Shown one piece after another: positions 1 to 6,316 of a DNA stretch of 16,438 bases. Both the position numbers and the translations under genes were made by a program. The stretch comes from Actinomycetota bacterium (GTDB taxonomy: Bacteria; Actinomycetota; Actinomycetes; S36-B12; UBA5976), in contig CANKTT010000021.1 in assembly GCA_947486505.1 (NCBI GenBank), forward strand, positions 1 through 16,438. The letters run 5' to 3'. Within the stretch, counting starts at the first letter, position 1, and each line of letters begins with the position of its first letter. A model generated the notes under the pieces. That model was not told where the DNA came from. It searched no databases and saw only the letters and a program-made list of their open reading frames with translations.

Positions 1-107
1 CGACGATTTAATCTACGATCCGTACCTTCATAGACTTCAGCCATGCCACCGCGACCAATTACCTGTCCGACGTCATATCTATCACCAAGATGGGTGAAGG
101 TACTCAC
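1..107 (-). CDS. pknB: Ser/Thr protein kinase, PknB type (N-terminal fragment)
   Basis: Only the first 35 codons are visible; the gene runs off the left edge. It starts at a GTG (107-105) preceded by a clear AGGAG ribosome site a few bases upstream. The visible protein contains HLGDRYDVGQVIGRGGMAEV, in which G18-R-G-G-M-A-E-V25 is the nucleotide-binding glycine-rich loop of Hanks-type kinases. The HLGDRY lead-in resembles PknB more than PknA of Mycobacterium, and the position directly downstream of pbpA fits either. In actinobacteria these membrane kinases sense peptidoglycan fragments through PASTA domains and phosphorylate cell-wall and division proteins; PASTA repeats and the catalytic lobe would lie outside the window. 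The kinase would act opposite PstP encoded at 2982-4181. The family call is sure; the PknB versus PknA assignment is moderate. Confidence 0.85.
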   Translation of the reverse strand, partial: MSTFTHLGDRYDVGQVIGRGGMAEVYEGTDRRLNR

Positions 108-121
108 TAGTTCTCCTCTTT

Positions 122-140
122 ACTATGCAGATTGCATAGT
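122..140 (-). other. Inverted repeat / mRNA hairpin ahead of the kinase gene
   Basis: Arms ACTATGC (122-128) and GCATAGT (134-140) are perfect 7-bp complements around a 5-nt loop, in the 48-bp gap between the pbpA stop and the kinase GTG. On the minus-strand mRNA the hairpin would end only a few bases before the AGAGGAG ribosome site. It is not followed by a U run, so it does not look like an intrinsic terminator. It could be a stabilising or processing hairpin or a small operator; the function is unknown. Confidence 0.4.
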
Positions 141-155
141 CAACTCTATTCTTAC

Positions 156-1604
156 CTATTGTTTTAAAACTGCTCGCATCACGGCTGCCGCAATTGGTGC
201 GGCTAAGGCGTTGCCGCTTACTTCGGAAGCGCCACCGCCATTCTGGAGTACCACTGCTATAGCCACCTTAGATTGCTCGCTCGGGGCAAACCCGATAAAC
301 CAAGCATGTGCAGGTTCACCTGGGGTATTTTCGGCGGTTCCAGTTTTTCCACCGACACTAATGCCAGAAATCCTTGCGTTGGATGCTGTGCCGGTTTTAA
401 CTACACCAACCATCATGTCTCGCAAAATCCTTGCGTTCTCAACGGATACCGCTCGTCCAAAAGCAGAAGGATTGGTGTTTTGCAATACCGTTAAATCCGG
501 TCCGAGTACCTGGCTAACTAGGTAGGGATTCATAACTACGCCATCATTGGCAATTCCAGCTGCAACCATAGCCATCTGTAAGACCGTCGCACGTACATCA
601 AATTGCCCGATAGCGCTCATTGCAGTTTGAGGCTTATTTGGGTCAACTGGAAATCTGCTAACGGCAGCAGTCATTGGAACTTTGAATTCAGATTCAAACC
701 CAAATTTTCTGGCTTGTTCGTCAATTGCATCTGCACCCAATTCCATGCCCAACCATGCAAACGCAGTATTACATGAAATCTCAAGCGCAGATTGCAAGGT
801 GATGACGTCGCGAGCACCGCATGACCTGCGATTCCAGTTACCGAGTTGAACATCCGTACCAGGTAAATTGATTTCGGCGGGGCCAGGTAGTGCAGAGTCA
901 GCAGCATATTCACCAGATTCCAAGGCGGCAGCTGCAGTAACTAGTTTGAAAGTCGAACCTGGTGGAAGCGCCATTGCCAATGGTCGATTAAGAAGAGGTT
1001 GCTTCGGATCAGCATTTAGTTTTTCGTATTGCGTTTGAATATCACCAGCATCGTGACTGGAAAGTAAGTTCGGATCAAATGATGGCGAACTGGCTAACGC
1101 CAGAATTGCACCCGTAGTTGGGTCGATAGCAACAACTGCGCCCGTCCTGCCGTTGAGTCCCTTCATTGCAGCAATTTGGGCATCAGGATCAATGGTTAGA
1201 CGAATTGCCCCACCTTTTGGTTCACGATTTGCAAACAATTGTTGAAGTCGGTCCACAAAGAATCGGCTGTCGTTGCCAGCCAGCACATTGTTGGCTTCCG
1301 ACTCAATTCCAGTTGCCCCATAAACCAGTGAGTAAAACCCTGTGACCGAGGCATACGACGAGCCATCCGAATACTCGCGCAGATATTTCAAGGCATCCGT
1401 TGTAGGTGTTGACTCAGCGATCGCTTGAGATGCCAGCAAAATTGGTCCACGTTCGCGTGAATACTCCGTCAACGTCACACGTTGATTACCGGCTTGGCTT
1501 CGTAGGTCACCAGCTTTGAAAACTTGAAGATAGGAGAGATTAACAATTAAAGCCAGCAGTAAAAGTACGATCCCTGCTGTGACTTTGTTGATTTGTCTAA
1601 TCAT
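156..1604 (-). CDS. pbpA: Class B penicillin-binding protein PbpA (peptidoglycan D,D-transpeptidase)
   Basis: This membrane-anchored transpeptidase cross-links peptidoglycan stem peptides on the outer face of the membrane. From the start used here (482 aa), a single N-terminal membrane segment spans about residues 8-26, followed by the PBP dimerisation region and a C-terminal transpeptidase domain. All three catalytic motifs are present: S217-T-F-K220 (SxxK nucleophile), S277-C-N279 (SxN) and K420-T-G422 within GGKTGTAE. Length matches mycobacterial PbpA (about 490 aa). The ATG at 1604 overlaps the end of the SEDS gene by 8 nt; an ATG four codons upstream (1616) is equally open and neither has a strong ribosome site. 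I chose 1604 because it puts the basic RQINK stretch just before the membrane helix. It is probably paired with the SEDS glycosyltransferase upstream, as such neighbours form two-subunit synthases. Confidence 0.95.
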   Translation of the reverse strand: MIRQINKVTAGIVLLLLALIVNLSYLQVFKAGDLRSQAGNQRVTLTEYSRERGPILLASQAIAESTPTTDALKYLREYSDGSSYASVTGFYSLVYGATGIESEANNVLAGNDSRFFVDRLQQLFANREPKGGAIRLTIDPDAQIAAMKGLNGRTGAVVAIDPTTGAILALASSPSFDPNLLSSHDAGDIQTQYEKLNADPKQPLLNRPLAMALPPGSTFKLVTAAAALESGEYAADSALPGPAEINLPGTDVQLGNWNRRSCGARDVITLQSALEISCNTAFAWLGMELGADAIDEQARKFGFESEFKVPMTAAVSRFPVDPNKPQTAMSAIGQFDVRATVLQMAMVAAGIANDGVVMNPYLVSQVLGPDLTVLQNTNPSAFGRAVSVENARILRDMMVGVVKTGTASNARISGISVGGKTGTAENTPGEPAHAWFIGFAPSEQSKVAIAVVLQNGGGASEVSGNALAAPIAAAVMRAVLKQ

Positions 1605-2985
1605 TGCGATAACCATCTTGACGCATGACTAAGTCAGCATCACTTACTTCAGGAGCGCGGGCAGCATTAGAAATACGAATCAGCAAAGCGATGATTATGT
1701 AGTTTGCAACCAATGACGATCCGCCATAGGACAAAAATGGAGTGGTTAATCCAGTTAGTGGTACGAGTCGGCTAACGCCACCAATGACGATAAATGTTTG
1801 TAGTCCAATAACTGCAGTTAAGCCAATTGCCAGCAAGTTTCCAAATGGGTCACGTGTTGCGACAGCGGCTCGCGCACCTCGTTCAACAACAATTGCAAAC
1901 AGTAGCAAGATTGCAATTAAGCCCATCAGACCTAGTTCCTCACCGAGCGCTGAGGTTATAAAGTCGGTTTTTGCGAATGGGACTAATTGTGGGTAACCCT
2001 GACCCCAACCCGTTCCAAAGAGTCCTCCATTGGCAAATCCATAAAGCGATTGCACTATTTGAAATCCAGATCCATTTGCATCAGCAAACGGATCTAGCCA
2101 AACATCAAATCGAATCCGGACGTGACCAAATGCCCGGTAGGCCAACGCCCCACCAACTGTTAGTAACGCCGCCCCTATCAAGACCCAAGAGCGTCTACCT
2201 GTTGCAACGTAGAGCATGATGATAAAGAGTCCAAACAAAAGTAGCGAAGTGCCAAGATCGCGCTCCAAAATCAAAACAAGTAGGGCAGCGAACCACACCA
2301 ATACAAGTGGACCCAAATCTTTGGCACGCGGAACTCCGATACCAAGAATTTTATTTTGTACCAAAGCCAAGGAATGCCGTCGTGAAACTAAGAATCCAGC
2401 AAAGAAAATTGTCAATGCTACTTTGGCTAACTCTCCCGGTTGAAAGGAAAATCCAAGAAGATTTATCCAAAGTCTCGCACCATTAACTTCAGACCCAATG
2501 AATGGAAGAAGTGGAAAAAACAGTAGAACAATTCCAGCAAACCCAGCCGTAAAGGTAAATCGCTGTAACCTGCGATGGTCAGTAACAAAAAATAAAACCA
2601 ACATAAAAGCCACTAATCCAAACAGCATCCAAGTTAGTTGCAAATAGACATCTGGAGTTGGCATTGGACTGCCATTACTTACTGCACGTTGGGTTGCCGC
2701 AATATCTAGCCGGTGAATCATGGCGAGCCCCAACATGTTTAAGGCCGCAACACTTGGTAATAAAAGTGGATCGGCATAAGGTGCTTGCCACCGCACAACG
2801 CCATGTGCGATCAGCAAAAGAACACCCGCGCTCAACAATGAGGTCCAACCACCAAACGACGCTTCGCCGGTTGCTGAATCCACTAAAATCCACGCAAAAA
2901 CACCAATCAACCAAGCGCCTATGAGCAGAACCAACTCCGCTGAACGTCGCGTTGATACTCGATAGCGATTTAGTGTTTCAGTCAC
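1597..2985 (-). CDS. rodA: SEDS-family peptidoglycan glycosyltransferase (RodA/FtsW)
   Basis: This polytopic membrane protein polymerises lipid II into glycan strands. The 462-aa sequence from the chosen start has many hydrophobic segments and the SEDS hallmarks: NGARLWINL near 169-176, QPGELAK at 182-188, ERDLGTS at 241-247 (D243 is the likely catalytic-region acidic residue), and the C-terminal signature FLSYGGSSL at 417-425. I chose GTG at 2985 because it forms a GTGA overlap with the pstP stop (2984-2982) and has a GGAG site 8 nt upstream. The in-frame ATGs at 3003 and 3030 would extend the overlap to 22 or 49 nt and add an unlikely cysteine/asparagine-rich tail. Its place between pstP and pbpA is the actinobacterial arrangement, where it is called RodA or FtsW-like; a separate divisome FtsW is expected elsewhere. 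The name rodA is by context. Confidence 0.93.
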   Translation of the reverse strand: MTETLNRYRVSTRRSAELVLLIGAWLIGVFAWILVDSATGEASFGGWTSLLSAGVLLLIAHGVVRWQAPYADPLLLPSVAALNMLGLAMIHRLDIAATQRAVSNGSPMPTPDVYLQLTWMLFGLVAFMLVLFFVTDHRRLQRFTFTAGFAGIVLLFFPLLPFIGSEVNGARLWINLLGFSFQPGELAKVALTIFFAGFLVSRRHSLALVQNKILGIGVPRAKDLGPLVLVWFAALLVLILERDLGTSLLLFGLFIIMLYVATGRRSWVLIGAALLTVGGALAYRAFGHVRIRFDVWLDPFADANGSGFQIVQSLYGFANGGLFGTGWGQGYPQLVPFAKTDFITSALGEELGLMGLIAILLLFAIVVERGARAAVATRDPFGNLLAIGLTAVIGLQTFIVIGGVSRLVPLTGLTTPFLSYGGSSLVANYIIIALLIRISNAARAPEVSDADLVMRQDGYRND

Positions 2986-4181
2986 GGAGTTGTCTCCGGA
3001 CATCCAGGAGTTGAAGGCGTTAGAACACATAAGTCTGCGCTTAGCTTCAGACGCTTAACGGCAGCCTCAGCACTTGAATAATCACCAGATTCAAAAGTCT
3101 GATAAACCTGGTCTCGTTCAAAGTCTGGTAATGCAACCGCTTCAATTTCAGAAATTTCAACAAGTCGATACATTCCACCAGCAGGGACCCCTTGGAAAAT
3201 CGCGACAACGTCAGTTTTCTCGTAAACACCGACGAACCATTGATTAGATAGCCACCAAAGTACGCCAGCAAGTCCAAGTGCGACCACACCCACAGTCGAT
3301 AGCACTGGACCAAGCCATCGGATGCCAGTTTCTAAAAAAACATGTTCGCTAACTTGAACTGCTACTTCGCCTTCGTCAGGAAAATCAACAGCAGGTAGCC
3401 GTGACTGGTTGACTGAATCTGCAGCAGATCCAATCAGCACAGGATCGACCTCAATCCCGTCATTGACAACATCGGCAACTACTACCGTTATGTTGTCGGG
3501 TGCTCCCGCTGTCATTGCGGCATCAATTAGAAGTGTCACGGCTTGGGTCAAATCTTCATGCGATAAACATTCAGATATTTGATTTGCATCGATGACCCCA
3601 CAAAGCCCATCACTGCAAAGTAAAAAACGATCTCCTGTGCGGGTTTCGCGAACTGATAAATCAACCTCAACTGCATGAATGCCATCAATCGCCCGCATCA
3701 TTAAGTTTCGCCTAGGGTGTACAGCTGCCTGCTCTAATGTGATTTCGCCCGAGTCAACCAAAGTCTGAACAAAGGTGTGATCCTTAGTCATTTGCTGAAG
3801 TTCATTGTCGCGATAAACGTATGCCCGAGAATCTCCAACATGTGCCATCGCAATTCGTTCTCCACGTAGCGCCACAACTGTCATGGTTGTTCCCATGCCA
3901 GCGAGGTCACGATTACCAGAAACAACATCCGCAATGTATTCCCCAGATGTAATAACAGCGTCGGCAAGCTCTTTAAGAACTTCGTCAGCACCTACCGAAT
4001 TTGAAGCGGCAGCAACTACTGCAGCAATAGTTGCTGCGCTGGCAAGTTCACCGGCTTCGTGCCCACCCATGCCATCAGCCACCACGAGTAGGTCGGTTGA
4101 AGCGTAACCAGCATCTTCGTTGTTGCGGCGGACTTTTCCAATTTCAGATCGGGCTGCAAAACGAAGACTTAAACCTGTCAT
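2982..4181 (-). CDS. pstP: PP2C-family Ser/Thr protein phosphatase PstP
   Basis: This metal-dependent phosphatase reverses phosphorylation by the PknA/PknB kinases. The 399-aa protein has an N-terminal PP2C domain (about 1-240) with R-R-N-N-E-D at 18-23, the metal-binding ADGMGG (D36), GDSRAY (D117), SDGL (D191) and PDN (D229). A linker follows, then one membrane segment at about 288-311, then an extracytoplasmic tail of about 85 residues containing two cysteines (C385, C394). This layout matches mycobacterial PstP, although the tail is short. The ATG overlaps the fhaB stop as ATGA (4181-4178) and has a GGAG 8 nt upstream, so translation is probably coupled. Neighbours supply kinase, phosphothreonine readers and the SEDS/PBP pair. 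Confidence 0.96.
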   Translation of the reverse strand: MTGLSLRFAARSEIGKVRRNNEDAGYASTDLLVVADGMGGHEAGELASAATIAAVVAAASNSVGADEVLKELADAVITSGEYIADVVSGNRDLAGMGTTMTVVALRGERIAMAHVGDSRAYVYRDNELQQMTKDHTFVQTLVDSGEITLEQAAVHPRRNLMMRAIDGIHAVEVDLSVRETRTGDRFLLCSDGLCGVIDANQISECLSHEDLTQAVTLLIDAAMTAGAPDNITVVVADVVNDGIEVDPVLIGSAADSVNQSRLPAVDFPDEGEVAVQVSEHVFLETGIRWLGPVLSTVGVVALGLAGVLWWLSNQWFVGVYEKTDVVAIFQGVPAGGMYRLVEISEIEAVALPDFERDQVYQTFESGDYSSAEAAVKRLKLSADLCVLTPSTPGCPETTP

Positions 4182-4648
4182 GAGCTTAACTCCATGCTGG
4201 TTTTGCCAATGCGCAATTGGGTGCCAGGCCGAAAAACAGTTGGAGTTGAAACTCGCGTCTTATCGATCCAAGTTCCATTCGTGGACCCGAGATCTTCTAC
4301 GATCCAATGATTCCCGTTGGGAGTAAGGCGAGCATGATGCGTACTCACAAAATCGTCATCTAGAACTATCGTGGCATCGGGCGCACGCCCGATAACGATT
4401 GGCGAAGAACCTAGTGGAACTATGGTGCCACTCAGTGCACCCTCAACGATTACGAGTTGTGTGGAGGTTTTTCTAACTCGAAGGGTAGCGCGTGGGCTAG
4501 GTCGTTGCGAAACACGATCAGGGGTTAATGGCTTCGCATCGCGTGGTGCCTGCAGGTCTCTGCGTAAGACTGAAACTACGGTGAGGACAAACCACCAAAG
4601 CGCAATTAGGAAACCTATTCGCAGGATACTGAGCAGCAACTCTGACAT
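4178..4648 (-). CDS. fhaB: FHA-domain protein FhaB (membrane-anchored phosphothreonine reader)
   Basis: The 156-aa protein is almost exactly the length of mycobacterial FhaB/FipA. An N-terminal hydrophobic helix (about 4-28) is followed by a basic linker and a C-terminal FHA domain. The FHA core residues are all present: G87-R88, S102 and H105 in VSTHHARL, and N124 in LGSTNGTW. FHA domains bind phosphothreonine peptides made by PknA/PknB. The gene starts 7 nt after the fhaA stop with only a weak ribosome site, and its stop overlaps the pstP start, so coupled translation with both neighbours is likely. In relatives FhaB links kinase signalling to the division machinery; that role here is inferred from family and position. 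Confidence 0.94.
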   Translation of the reverse strand: MSELLLSILRIGFLIALWWFVLTVVSVLRRDLQAPRDAKPLTPDRVSQRPSPRATLRVRKTSTQLVIVEGALSGTIVPLGSSPIVIGRAPDATIVLDDDFVSTHHARLTPNGNHWIVEDLGSTNGTWIDKTRVSTPTVFRPGTQLRIGKTSMELSS

Positions 4649-4655
4649 AACTAGC

Positions 4656-5378
4656 TCACTTACTCATGTATGTGAGGGTAATGTTTCCGACTTTGATAAT
4701 TGATCCGTCACGAAGTACTGACTCGCTAGCGCGTCTTCCATCGACAAAGGTTCCATTTGTTGAATCGAGATCTCGTATCAAGACCTCGGAACCCAAAACG
4801 ATTGCACAATGCAGTCGGCTGACACTTGTGTCATCGATCTGGATGTCGGCCTCTGCACCGCGCCCAATGTTTGTAACAGATTTGGCGATCTTAAATTCTT
4901 CACCTGTAACAGAAGTTAGATAAGGAGTTACTTCCGAGGTGAATGCTTCTTTTGGCATCTGAGGTGTTGCACTTTGTACTTCGTATGAATGCATGATGCT
5001 GCCCACCGGTCGCTTAGCAGCGGCACTACGAATTCGAAAAACTCCAGTTTCCAAACTTTCATCTACGTCAAAGGTGATGTGTGCTAAGTCAACCGTGGTG
5101 TATCGCTGTTCCCGCGTATACGAATCAGCCAAGGCGCCAAGCTCAATACTTAATGTGTCGAAATAGGTCGATAGTCTCTCATGATCAACGGAGCCAAGTT
5201 CGATAATGAAAATGTTGGGGACGACAGTCTGTCCATTAATAAGGTCTGCCCGATTGTCGATTTCCTGCTGCAAGGCTGCCCCAAGCTCAACCGGTTGTAC
5301 TTCGGATTTGAAAGCTTTGGAAAACGAGCCATTTACAATTTGGTCAAGGCGCTGTTCCAAGTTGTCGAGTAGACCCAT
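4656..5378 (-). CDS. fhaA: FHA-domain protein FhaA (DUF3662 plus FHA)
   Basis: From the ATG at 5378 the protein is 240 aa. An N-terminal DUF3662-type domain (about 1-120, beginning MGLLDNLEQRLDQIV) is followed by a short linker and a C-terminal FHA domain at about 150-240, with G172-R173, S187, H190 and N208 (DSTNGTF). I chose this ATG because an AAGGAG site lies 5 nt upstream and family members start at the same point; the open frame ten codons further up lacks support. Mycobacterial FhaA is more than twice as long because of an extended low-complexity linker that is nearly absent here. In relatives FhaA binds phosphorylated MviN and restrains peptidoglycan precursor flipping; that partner is not in this window. 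First gene of the cluster read toward pknB. Confidence 0.94.
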   Translation of the reverse strand: MGLLDNLEQRLDQIVNGSFSKAFKSEVQPVELGAALQQEIDNRADLINGQTVVPNIFIIELGSVDHERLSTYFDTLSIELGALADSYTREQRYTTVDLAHITFDVDESLETGVFRIRSAAAKRPVGSIMHSYEVQSATPQMPKEAFTSEVTPYLTSVTGEEFKIAKSVTNIGRGAEADIQIDDTSVSRLHCAIVLGSEVLIRDLDSTNGTFVDGRRASESVLRDGSIIKVGNITLTYMSK

Positions 5379-5406
5379 CTGAACTCCTTGGCTAGTAGCA
5401 AACTGC

Positions 5407-5434
5407 AAAATACACAGTTACTCGCAGGCCTCAA
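5407..5434 (-). promoter_or_regulatory. Possible promoter of the fhaA-fhaB-pstP-rodA-pbpA-pknB cluster
   Basis: On the minus strand, TTGAGG (5434-5429) and TATTTT (5412-5407) are separated by 16 nt, each 4/6 matches to the sigma-70 type -35 and -10. A start of transcription near 5400 would give a leader of about 20 nt carrying the AAGGAG site of fhaA. A second, weaker -10-like TAGAAT lies at 5439-5434. This 116-bp gap (5379-5494) holds no recognisable RNA gene. Confidence 0.3.
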
Positions 5435-5479
5435 TTCTACTTGACAGGGGGATATCTATGATTTTCTTGCTAGTTAGTG

Positions 5480-5496
5480 AAAAAGTACGGCTTTTT
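5480..5496. terminator. Weak A/T-rich hairpin after the small membrane gene
   Basis: AAAAAG (5480-5485) and CTTTTT (5491-5496) flank a 5-nt loop and overlap the stop codon of the small membrane gene. The stem has only one G-C pair, so it would be a feeble intrinsic terminator at best. On the minus-strand mRNA the right arm supplies a short U run. It may partly separate that gene from fhaA. Confidence 0.25.
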
Positions 5497-5731
5497 ATGC
5501 AGCAAAGGCCAAAACGAGTAACAGACCTACTATTACGGCAACTATCGCTATCCCAGTTTTCGTTGCCAGAACTTTCGCGACAGCTGGAATGTAGGTTGCA
5601 ATGGTTAGCGCGAGACCAAACATCCAAAGTGGCGCACCTTTTTCAAATGAGTTCTGATATCGCCAATTGATCAATCCAATTGCGAATAGTAGGTAACCGG
5701 CCCAACGCATATTTAAAATGATTGTTTCCAC
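5495..5731 (-). CDS. Small hypothetical membrane protein
   Basis: This 78-aa reading frame encodes three hydrophobic segments, at about 10-23, 35-52 and 60-78, the last reaching the C-terminus. Charged residues (RYQNSFEKG, KVLATK) sit in the loops, which suggests a real integral membrane protein rather than a shadow frame. It starts at GTG 5731; an ATG seven codons later (5710) is a possible alternative, and neither has a convincing ribosome site. A TANNNT-like TACGGT ends 6 nt before the GTG, so a leaderless transcript is conceivable. I do not recognise a family. It lies upstream of fhaA on the same strand and divergently from gpx. Confidence 0.6.
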   Translation of the reverse strand: METIILNMRWAGYLLFAIGLINWRYQNSFEKGAPLWMFGLALTIATYIPAVAKVLATKTGIAIVAVIVGLLLVLAFAA

Positions 5732-5785
5732 CTTCTAACCGTATCGGTGATGACTATTCACCCATGTTTAAACCCGCAATTAACA

Positions 5786-5808
5786 CTTGCTAGAACTGTA
5801 TAAGCAAG
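5786..5808. promoter_or_regulatory. Inverted repeat over a possible gpx promoter
   Basis: CTTGCT (5786-5791) and AGCAAG (5803-5808) form a 6-bp inverted repeat spaced 11 nt, a 23-bp palindromic footprint typical of a dimeric repressor site. It encloses a -10-like TATAAG (5799-5804, preceded by TG) ahead of gpx. No good -35 lies at normal spacing. The 90-bp gap (5732-5821) separates divergently transcribed genes, so the site could affect both directions. Confidence 0.3.
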
Positions 5809-5821
5809 GAATTATGGAGAT

Positions 5822-6316
5822 ATGGCTACTGCATCCAACTTTTATGACTTGTCGTTTACAAACAACCGTGGTGAATCAGTTTCACTTTCTGACTATTCCG
5901 GAAAGCCAATCCTGGTTGTCAATACTGCAAGTAAATGTGGATTCACACCACAGTACGAAGGACTGCAGAAACTTCATGAAGAATTCCGAGAGCAAGGTCT
6001 AATAGTTTTAGGTTTCCCATGTGACCAGTTTGCACATCAGGAACCAGGTGATGATGCGCAAATTGATGAGTTCTGCAAAGTTAATTACGGCGTAGACTTT
6101 CCACTTTCACAAAAAGTGAATGTCAATGGCAAAGATGCCCACCCGATTTTTCAATTTCTAAAGAGTAAATCAAAGGGCCTACTTGGTGGTTCTGTTAAGT
6201 GGAACTTTACAAAGTTTTTAATCGCACCTGATGGCGACTCAATCAAGCGGTATGCACCAAACACTGCCCCAGAGGATATTCGTTCTGACATTGAGGCATT
6301 GTTACCAAGTAATTAA
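5822..6316 (+). CDS. Glutathione peroxidase family (Cys-type, probably thioredoxin-dependent) peroxidase
   Basis: This 164-aa cytoplasmic enzyme reduces hydrogen peroxide and organic hydroperoxides. The fold signature is complete: peroxidatic C39 in ASKCGFTPQYEGL, Q73 in FAHQEPG, and W127-N128 in KWNFTKFL form the catalytic tetrad pattern. C39 replaces the selenocysteine of animal enzymes. C85 (EFCKVNYG) lies where the resolving cysteine of thioredoxin-dependent members sits, and C67 is in FPCDQF. Actinobacteria lack glutathione, so thioredoxin or mycothiol-linked recycling is more likely; this is inference. The ATG at 5822 is preceded by AAGGA 11 nt upstream. The stop overlaps the next start as TAATG (6314-6318), so it leads a three-gene unit with a phosphomutase and DeoC. 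Confidence 0.93.
   Translation: MATASNFYDLSFTNNRGESVSLSDYSGKPILVVNTASKCGFTPQYEGLQKLHEEFREQGLIVLGFPCDQFAHQEPGDDAQIDEFCKVNYGVDFPLSQKVNVNGKDAHPIFQFLKSKSKGLLGGSVKWNFTKFLIAPDGDSIKRYAPNTAPEDIRSDIEALLPSN

Noticed and set aside
375..396. Extra KTG triad in PbpA (VVKTGTASNARISG) upstream of the true motif
   Set aside because: The true catalytic KTG follows 13 residues later in GGKTGTAE; the first copy lies in a variable loop and is coincidental.
2986..3030. Longer RodA/FtsW start at 3030 or 3003
   Set aside because: Would overlap pstP deeply; the GTG at 2985 has a GGAG site and a GTGA overlap like other junctions here.
5379..5494. tRNA or small RNA gene upstream of fhaA
   Set aside because: Read on both strands for a cloverleaf or TPsiC-like arm; none found, only promoter-like boxes and a weak A/T hairpin.
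5418..5627. Minus-strand 69-aa frame spanning the end of the small membrane gene and the gap before fhaA
   Set aside because: Rich in Ser, Cys and Arg with no fold-like pattern; it overlaps the more convincing hydrophobic 78-aa frame in another phase.
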